Source: Bacteroidetes bacterium CG2_30_32_10 (GTDB lineage: Bacteria > Bacteroidota > Bacteroidia > Bacteroidales > CG2-30-32-10). From it: DNA of 5,173 bases. The notes under the pieces are model-generated. The model had not been told where the DNA came from. It did not search any database and saw nothing but the letters and a program-made list of their open reading frames with translations. The stretch covers positions 1 to 5,173 of the forward strand of contig MNXO01000037.1 in NCBI GenBank assembly GCA_001872995.1, written 5' to 3'. A program made the position numbers and the translations under genes. Each line of letters opens with the position of its first letter. Within the stretch, counting starts at the first letter, position 1. Below, piece by piece: positions 1 through 3,917 of this stretch.

Positions 1-936
1 TCTATTGACAATTATTCATCATCGTCAGAAAAAACCTACCAACGCATTGAAAAAATTACTGGCAAAAAGATAAAATATTACAACATCGATTTAACCAATC
101 TATCATTAACCGAAAAAGTTTTTGAAGAAAATGCAGCCATTGTTGGAATTATCCATTTTGCCGCTTTTAAATCGGTTTCCGAGTCGGTTGAAGACCCATT
201 GTTATATTACCACAACAACCTAAATTCGTTAATAAACATCTTGAAATGTCAGAAAAAATACATTATTCCCAATCTTATTTTTTCTTCGTCTTGTTCGGTT
301 TATGGTAACCTCGACGAATTGCCTGTTACAGAAAATAACCCACTAAATAAGCCCGAATCTCCTTATGCTTACACCAAACAAATTGGCGAGAAAATAGTAG
401 ATGATTTTATTAAAACTAATCCTAGCTTAAAAGCGATTTCATTGCGTTACTTCAATCCTGTTGGAGCTCATAATAGTGGTTTAAATGGCGAAGTTCCTAT
501 TTCCAGCCCTAATAACTTGGTGCCATACATTACACAAACCGCTATCGGTAAATTAGAACAACTAACCGTTTTTGGAGGAGATTATGCTACCAAAGATGGT
601 ACTTGTATTCGCGATTACGTTCATGTTTGCGATATAGCATCTGCTCATGTTCTAGCTTTAAAAAAACTTATAGAGGATAAAAATTTCGAACACCACAGTA
701 TTATCAACTTAGGTACAGGCGTTGGAATTAGTGTATTGGAAGCAATAAAGTCATTCGAAAAAGTAGCTAATCAAAAATTAAATTATAAAATTGGACCAAG
801 AAGAGCGGGCGATGTAGAAGCTATTTATGCCAACAACACCAAAGCGAAAGAACTCCTCCACTGGATTCCAAAATACAACATTGATGAAATGATGTTATCT
901 GCTTGGCTTTGGGAACAAAATCTTTTCAAAAACTAA
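1..936 (+). CDS. galE: UDP-glucose 4-epimerase (partial, 5' end outside window)
   Basis: Interconverts UDP-glucose and UDP-galactose with bound NAD in the cytoplasm, feeding galactose use and surface polysaccharide synthesis. Frame 1 is open from base 1 to the TAA at 934-936, giving 311 visible residues. The reading begins at the SIDN segment that follows the first Rossmann strand and helix, so roughly 28-30 residues, including the glycine-rich NAD motif, lie upstream of the window. Visible hallmarks of this extended short-chain dehydrogenase family are HFAAFKSVSESV, FSSSCSVYG (catalytic Ser region), the Y-x-x-x-K pair in PYAYTK (Tyr about visible residue 122, codon 364-366), LRYFNPVGAH, DGTCIRDYVHVCD and the C-terminal RRAGDVEAIYA substrate loop. 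The TTG at 199 is internal, not the start. No clear terminator follows; the next gene is a tRNA with its own promoter. A related UDP-sugar epimerase is possible, but the motifs fit GalE closely. Confidence 0.95.
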   Translation, partial: SIDNYSSSSEKTYQRIEKITGKKIKYYNIDLTNLSLTEKVFEENAAIVGIIHFAAFKSVSESVEDPLLYYHNNLNSLINILKCQKKYIIPNLIFSSSCSVYGNLDELPVTENNPLNKPESPYAYTKQIGEKIVDDFIKTNPSLKAISLRYFNPVGAHNSGLNGEVPISSPNNLVPYITQTAIGKLEQLTVFGGDYATKDGTCIRDYVHVCDIASAHVLALKKLIEDKNFEHHSIINLGTGVGISVLEAIKSFEKVANQKLNYKIGPRRAGDVEAIYANNTKAKELLHWIPKYNIDEMMLSAWLWEQNLFKN

Positions 937-962
937 TTGACTTAAATTTATTCAGTTTAATG

Positions 963-993
963 TTTGTTATCATTTATAAATAATATATATTTG
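963..993 (+). promoter_or_regulatory. Bacteroidota-type promoter for tRNA-Val
   Basis: A -33 box TTTG at 963-966 is separated by exactly 19 bases from a -7 box TATATTTG at 986-993. This matches the known Bacteroidota primary-sigma consensus TTTG-N19-TAnnTTTG at every fixed position. The start site would fall near 1000, about 16 bases before the mature tRNA 5' end. The short leader contains CTTAC (1000-1004) complementary to GTAAG (1012-1016), which could pair across the 5' processing site. The promoter sits in the gap after galE, so the tRNA does not depend on galE transcription. Confidence 0.8.
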
Positions 994-1015
994 CAGCCGC
1001 TTACAAAATAAGTAA

Positions 1016-1093
1016 GGGCGATTAGCTCAGTTGGTTCAGAGCATCTCGTTTACACCGAGAGGGTCGGGGGTTCGAATCCCTCATCGCCCACCA
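1016..1093 (+). tRNA. tRNA-Val (anticodon UAC)
   Basis: The full cloverleaf can be drawn by hand. The acceptor GGGCGAT (1016-1022) pairs perfectly with ATCGCCC (1083-1089), then discriminator A1090 and an encoded CCA at 1091-1093. The D-stem is GCTC/GAGC with a 10-nt loop containing GG. The anticodon stem TCTCG/CGAGA closes the 7-nt loop TTTACAC, placing anticodon TAC at 1051-1053 with U33 before it and A37 after it, so it reads GUA and other Val codons. The variable loop is 5 nt. The T-stem GGGGG/CCCTC has one G-U pair and the loop is TTCGAAT. A strong promoter precedes it and a hairpin/T-tract terminator follows, so it is almost certainly functional. Its D-arm and its 3' half recur exactly about 361-363 bases downstream. 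Confidence 0.97.
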
Positions 1094-1096
1094 AGA

Positions 1097-1127
1097 AGCC
1101 TCGCAATAATGTGGGGCTTTTTTTTTT
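1097..1127 (+). terminator. Rho-independent terminator of tRNA-Val
   Basis: An 8-bp stem, AGCCTCGC (1097-1104) with GTGGGGCT (1111-1118), includes two G-U pairs and closes a 6-nt AATAAT loop. It runs directly into ten Ts (1118-1127). It begins four bases after the encoded CCA. The next gene's ATG comes only four bases after the last T of the tract, so that gene would need read-through of this terminator or a promoter I cannot see. Confidence 0.85.
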
Positions 1128-1131
1128 ATCT

Positions 1132-1386
1132 ATGTGCTTAACCTATATTTTATTTTCTAAAAAACTCAACAAGTATTATGTTGGATATACATGTGATACT
1201 ATTGACAAAAGAATTACTAAACACAACAGTAATCACAAAGGATTCACGGGAGGACTAGGGGATTGGATTTTGAAGTATTACGAAGAATTTGAAACAAAAA
1301 AAGAGGCAATGGACCGAGAACAAGAAATAAAAAAGAAAAAGTCTCGCAAATACATTGAATTTTTGATTGAAAAGAATGGCAATTAG
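1132..1386 (+). CDS. Small GIY-YIG nuclease-domain protein
   Basis: A single-domain GIY-YIG (UvrC N-terminal/URI-like) protein of 84 residues from the ATG at 1132. The GIY-like strand is TYIL (Tyr5), followed by KYYVGYT as the YIG motif (Tyr16-Val-Gly18), Arg27 in DKRITKHN and Glu63 in DREQEIKKKKSRKYIEFLI. These are the metal-dependent nuclease residues of the fold, so it may be catalytically competent. The length is that of standalone family members, without the extra DNA-binding domain of phage homing enzymes. The frame allows a GTG start at 1111, but that codon is inside the terminator stem of tRNA-Val, so 1132 is preferred. No Shine-Dalgarno or consensus promoter is visible. The TAG stop (1384-1386) lies inside the following tRNA-like sequence, overlapping it by 10 bases. 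The family is certain enough; biological role, DNA target and mobility are unknown, and names such as excinuclease subunit C would be misleading. Confidence 0.88.
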   Translation: MCLTYILFSKKLNKYYVGYTCDTIDKRITKHNSNHKGFTGGLGDWILKYYEEFETKKEAMDREQEIKKKKSRKYIEFLIEKNGN

Positions 1387-1453
1387 CTCAGTTGGTTCAG
1401 AGCATTCCGATTTTATATCGGAAGGGTCGGGGGTTCGAATCCCTCATCGCCCA
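1377..1453 (+). tRNA. Degenerate or recoded tRNA-like sequence (possible pseudo-tRNA, apparent anticodon UUA)
   Basis: This is a copy of the upstream tRNA-Val with three local changes. The D-arm region 1382-1405 and the block 1423-1454 (variable loop, T-arm, 3' acceptor strand) are identical to the tRNA-Val. The 5' acceptor strand is TGGCAAT instead of GGGCGAT, giving mismatches at positions 1:72 (T-C) and 5:68 (A-C). The anticodon arm is replaced by a 19-nt self-complementary segment (1405-1423): six pairs TTCCGA/TCGGAA around the loop TTTTATA. By position the anticodon is TTA (1413-1415), which would read the UAA stop codon, and base 37 is T rather than the usual purine. CCA is not encoded. 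No promoter of its own is seen, and its first bases are also the end of the GIY-YIG gene. Most likely it is a pseudo-tRNA or a structural tRNA mimic; an active suppressor is unlikely because neighbouring genes end in TAA. Confidence 0.65.
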
Positions 1454-1460
1454 CAGATAA

Positions 1461-1495
1461 AACAAAACCCACGAATTTTTTTCGTGGGTTTTGTT
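1461..1495. terminator. Strong hairpin terminator, likely bidirectional
   Basis: A perfect 15-bp inverted repeat, 1461-1475 against 1481-1495, closes a five-T loop. The stem has a GC-rich core (CCCACG/CGTGGG) flanked by A-runs on the left and T-runs on the right, so each strand offers a U-rich tail after the core. It begins eight bases after the tRNA-like sequence and would end a transcript carrying the GIY-YIG gene and the tRNA-like part. No gene on the minus strand that needs it is visible. Confidence 0.8.
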
Positions 1496-1562
1496 ATAAA
1501 GAAAATTATTGGATGTTGTTCCTTGTCTTATCCTAAAATAGGAATACATTAAAAATTGTTTT

Positions 1563-1594
1563 TTTGCACTTTACAAAATTATTAGCTACATTTA
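1563..1594 (+). promoter_or_regulatory. Possible promoter for the LRR protein gene
   Basis: TTTG at 1563-1566 and TACATTTA at 1587-1594 are 20 bases apart. This fits the Bacteroidota consensus except for the last base of the -7 box. The start site would be near 1601, leaving an untranslated leader of about 83 bases rich in A and T runs. A second weak -7-like string, TATTTTG at 1601-1607, lacks a partner at the right distance. The rest of the 1496-1683 gap holds nothing else I can support. Confidence 0.35.
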
Positions 1595-1683
1595 CTATAG
1601 TATTTTGAGAATTAATTAACGGATTTTTTTCAAAAAGAGAATTAGAAAAATAAATTTTTGGAATCAATCTAAATTTATCAATT

Positions 1684-3018
1684 ATGAAAAAATTATTGCT
1701 CTTTCTTGGTTTACTTTTAATTGCAATTAGTTCTTTTACCCAAAAAATCTACATTCCAGATATCAATTTTCGTCTGTGGTTACAAAACAATTATACTTCC
1801 TGTATGGATGGAGACAGTATAATTACCAATTGCTCCACTGTGATAAATGCTACTTCAGTGAATGTTTCGTTTTATAGCATTATTGATTTAACTGGTATAG
1901 AAGCATTTACATCTATTGACACTTTGTACTGCGAAAATAATCAACTAACCAACTTGGATGTTTTTGCAAATACAGCTCTTACAACTTTGAACTGTAACAA
2001 TAACCAATTAACCAATTTGGATGTTTCGGCAAATACTGGACTGACTACTTTAGACTGTAGAGTAAATGCATTAACAAGTCTGGATGTTTCAACGAATACG
2101 GATCTTACTACTTTGAAATGCAGTGAGAATCCATTAACAAGTTTGGATGTTTCCTCCAATACAGCACTTACTACTTTAATGTGTAACAATAGTCCATATA
2201 CAAGTAGTCTATTATCAAGTTTGAATCTTTCTGGTGCTACTGCTCTTACTTATTTGAACTGTAGTTTTAATTCATTGTCAAATTTGGATGTTTCCGCAAA
2301 TACTGCTCTTACTACTTTGCACTGTGACTATAATCAATTAACCAATTTGGACGTTTCCGCTAATACTTCTCTTACTGATTTGGTATGTTACTATAATCAA
2401 TTAACCAATCTGGATGTTTCGGCAAATACGGCTCTTACTACTTTGGATTGTGACTATAATCAAATAACCAATTTGGATGTTTCGGTAAATACGGCTCTTA
2501 CTAATATGTACTGTATTGATAATCAATTAACCAATTTGGATGTTTCCGCAAATATGGCTCTTACTACTTTGAGGTGTTTCAATAATCAATTGACAAGTTT
2601 AAATGTAAAAAATGGTAATAATACTAATTTTATATATTTTAATGCCACCAACAATCCTAACCTTACCTGTATACAGGTGGATAATGCCATATGGTCAAGT
2701 GTCAACTGGATACATATTGATATAGGTGCATATTTTAATGAAAATTGTCCTTTGGGAATAGTAGCTGTAAAAGAACAACTGAATATTTTAATGTATCCGA
2801 ACCCAAGTAAAGGAATATTAAATATTGAATTTGATAGATTAAACAACAATGCAACGTTAAGCATTATAGATATTTCAGGCAAAGAAATAATTAACGACAA
2901 AATAATGTCGGGAAGTGGACTAAAACAGATTGATATGCAAAATCTAGCTAAAGGTGTTTATGTGGTAAAAGTAGTTACAGAAAAAACAGTTAAGGTAGAA
3001 CAACTACTGCTTCAATAA
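1684..3018 (+). CDS. Secreted leucine-rich-repeat protein with T9SS type A sorting domain
   Basis: A 444-residue exported protein. Residues 1-19 or so are a signal peptide (MKK, then a leucine/isoleucine-rich core, cleavage probably near SSFTQ). Residues 24-77 form a cap typical of Bacteroidota LRR proteins (IPDINFRLWLQ, then DLTGIEAF). Residues 78-313 are 11 repeats of a 21-residue unit, LTTLxCxxNQLTNLDVSANTA; repeat 5 is 26 residues long and repeat 11 decays at its end. Residues 314-360 are a degenerate C-cap. From about residue 364 there is a Por/T9SS type A sorting domain: YPNPSKG at 371, then LSIIDISGKEI and LAKGVYVVKV, ending in LLLQ. In the family this domain directs passage through the outer membrane by T9SS and then release or surface anchoring. 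The LRR part probably binds protein or glycan partners; no enzyme domain is visible and the ligand is unknown. The ATG at 1684 is chosen because it starts the signal peptide. Confidence 0.92.
   Translation: MKKLLLFLGLLLIAISSFTQKIYIPDINFRLWLQNNYTSCMDGDSIITNCSTVINATSVNVSFYSIIDLTGIEAFTSIDTLYCENNQLTNLDVFANTALTTLNCNNNQLTNLDVSANTGLTTLDCRVNALTSLDVSTNTDLTTLKCSENPLTSLDVSSNTALTTLMCNNSPYTSSLLSSLNLSGATALTYLNCSFNSLSNLDVSANTALTTLHCDYNQLTNLDVSANTSLTDLVCYYNQLTNLDVSANTALTTLDCDYNQITNLDVSVNTALTNMYCIDNQLTNLDVSANMALTTLRCFNNQLTSLNVKNGNNTNFIYFNATNNPNLTCIQVDNAIWSSVNWIHIDIGAYFNENCPLGIVAVKEQLNILMYPNPSKGILNIEFDRLNNNATLSIIDISGKEIINDKIMSGSGLKQIDMQNLAKGVYVVKVVTEKTVKVEQLLLQ
1915..2622 (+). repeat. Tandem 63-bp coding repeats (11 LRR units)
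   Basis: Eleven in-frame units lie head to tail. They start at 1915, 1978, 2041, 2104, 2167, 2245, 2308, 2371, 2434, 2497 and 2560, and the last ends at 2622. All are 63 bp except unit 5 (2167-2244, 78 bp), which carries 15 extra bases. Similarity is high at the DNA level as well as the protein level, for example recurrent AATCAATTAACCAATTTGGA, so recent unit duplication or gene conversion is likely. Copy number may vary between strains and may be collapsed in short-read assemblies. Confidence 0.9.
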
Positions 3019-3054
3019 GATTTCATTTTTACATAAGCCTTTGATTAATTAACG

Positions 3055-3085
3055 TTTATAATATAAATCCAAAACCTTAGTTTTG
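3055..3085 (+). promoter_or_regulatory. Promoter for the beta-barrel protein gene
   Basis: The -7 box TAGTTTTG (3078-3085) matches TAnnTTTG fully. A TTTA at 3055-3058 lies exactly 19 bases upstream as an imperfect -33 box. The predicted start site, near 3092, leaves only about seven bases before the ATG at 3099. The -7 box also forms one arm of a small 6-bp inverted repeat (3070-3075 with 3080-3085). Confidence 0.55.
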
Positions 3086-3098
3086 TGTAACGTTAGTT

Positions 3099-3860
3099 AT
3101 GAAAATTAAAAGTACACTCTATATCATCAACTTCTTAGTAGTTACTTCTATGTGTTATTCGCAAGAAAGAGTATCAACTGTTGGTATTCAAATTAAACCA
3201 ATTATTCCCGTTCAGTTTTTTGATGCAGGGAAACAAGAAGTGAATCAAAACAATATTCAATATATTAACCAGCCAAAAATGGGGTTGAGTTTTGGAATGG
3301 TTATCAGAAAAGGATTTACAGATGCTCTATCATTAGAAACAGGAATCAACTTTTTAAAAAGAAACTACGATTTAACCATTAATGACCCAGAAAATTCTTT
3401 TTCAGGAACTTCTAGTTTTAGAATCGTTAACTATGAAATTCCTGTGCAAGGTTTGGTGTATGTTCGTTTAGGAAGGCAGCTATTTATGAATGTTTCTGGA
3501 GGTTTTTCTGCTGATATTTACCCAACACCTTTATTTACTTTCGATGATTATTTTACCAGTGCCGTTAATAGAAATAATTGGGCTCAAATTAGTTTGTTAG
3601 CCAATATTGGCTGGGAGTACAGAACAGAAAAAAGTGGTTATATCTACTTTGGTGCTTCTTTGCACCGCCCTTTCTCAACCATGATGAGAGAATATGTAAA
3701 CTACAATGGATATAATAAACATGAAGAAATTACATTTGATTTGACAGGAAATTACTTAACACTAGATTTTCGCTACTTCTTCCATGAAGATTCCGAGAAG
3801 AAAAAGAAAAAGTTGAAAAAAGAACCCGAAATGAAAAGATTTATAGATCCTCGTAAATAA
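3099..3860 (+). CDS. Predicted outer-membrane beta-barrel protein, function unknown
   Basis: A 253-residue exported protein. Residues 1-22 form a signal peptide (MKIKSTLYIINFLVVTSMCYSQ) probably cut before ERV. The mature part shows alternating polar/aromatic stretches of 9-12 residues typical of beta strands: VSTVGIQIKPI, MGLSFGMVIRKGF, LSLETGINFL, VNYEIPVQGLVYVRL, LFMNVSGGFSADI, ISLLANIGWEY, SGYIYFGASLH, YLTLDFRYFF. This pattern, and the aromatic end of the last strand at residue 228, fit the small OMP-type barrels (PorT-like/outer membrane beta-barrel families) common in Bacteroidota. A 25-residue tail then follows, very rich in lysine (EKKKKKLKKEPEMK), which would face the periplasm. It has its own apparent promoter and lies 80 bases after the LRR gene, so co-transcription is possible but not required. 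No specific function can be read from sequence. Confidence 0.75.
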   Translation: MKIKSTLYIINFLVVTSMCYSQERVSTVGIQIKPIIPVQFFDAGKQEVNQNNIQYINQPKMGLSFGMVIRKGFTDALSLETGINFLKRNYDLTINDPENSFSGTSSFRIVNYEIPVQGLVYVRLGRQLFMNVSGGFSADIYPTPLFTFDDYFTSAVNRNNWAQISLLANIGWEYRTEKSGYIYFGASLHRPFSTMMREYVNYNGYNKHEEITFDLTGNYLTLDFRYFFHEDSEKKKKKLKKEPEMKRFIDPRK

Positions 3861-3889
3861 ATTCAATGAAGGTTTACCAATAAAAAAAT

Positions 3890-3897
3890 TACCTTTG
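3890..3897 (+). promoter_or_regulatory. Possible -7 element for pheT
   Basis: TACCTTTG matches TAnnTTTG. No good TTTG box lies 19-21 bases upstream (TTTA at 3873-3876 is too close), so the -33 part is weak. The start site would be near 3904, about 14 bases before the pheT ATG, in a 57-base gap after the beta-barrel gene. Confidence 0.45.
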
Positions 3898-3917
3898 TTT
3901 TTCTAATTAAATGCGAA

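Larger units (their letters stand above)
1021..1454 (+). repeat. Direct repeat of tRNA sequence flanking the GIY-YIG gene
   Basis: Two exact blocks are repeated in the same orientation and order. Block A is 24 nt at 1021-1044 and 1382-1405 (offset 361). Block B is 32 nt at 1060-1091 and 1423-1454 (offset 363). Between A and B the two copies carry unrelated but self-complementary anticodon arms of different length. The GIY-YIG gene and one terminator lie between the copies, so one repeat unit is about 362 bp. Deleting one period would leave a single tRNA gene, as expected for an insertion or tandem duplication at a tRNA. Confidence 0.9.

Noticed and set aside
1111..1131. GTG at 1111 as the start of the GIY-YIG protein
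   Set aside because: It would place the start codon in the 3' arm of the tRNA-Val terminator and add a poly-Phe stretch encoded by the T-tract. ATG 1132 gives a protein that starts where the domain starts.
1531..1543. Short inverted repeat TCCTA/TAGGA as an operator
   Set aside because: Only five pairs in AT-rich sequence; expected by chance and not tied to a recognised promoter.
1367..1552. 61-codon + strand ORF running through the tRNA-like sequence
   Set aside because: Its residues AISSVGSEH to RIPHRPQ are simply a translation of the tRNA-like bases, followed by the terminator hairpin. It overlaps the end of the better-supported GIY-YIG gene.
1941..2189. 82-codon minus-strand ORF with apparent repeats
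   Set aside because: It is the antisense shadow of the LRR repeats; the periodicity comes from the + strand coding repeat.
1915..2622. Regularly spaced repeats as a possible CRISPR array
   Set aside because: The repeats are contiguous in-frame 63-bp coding units without unique spacers, and translate to a standard LRR.
2586..2900. 104-codon minus-strand ORF
   Set aside because: Antisense to the LRR C-cap and T9SS domain, both clearly coded on the + strand. No promoter or family resemblance.
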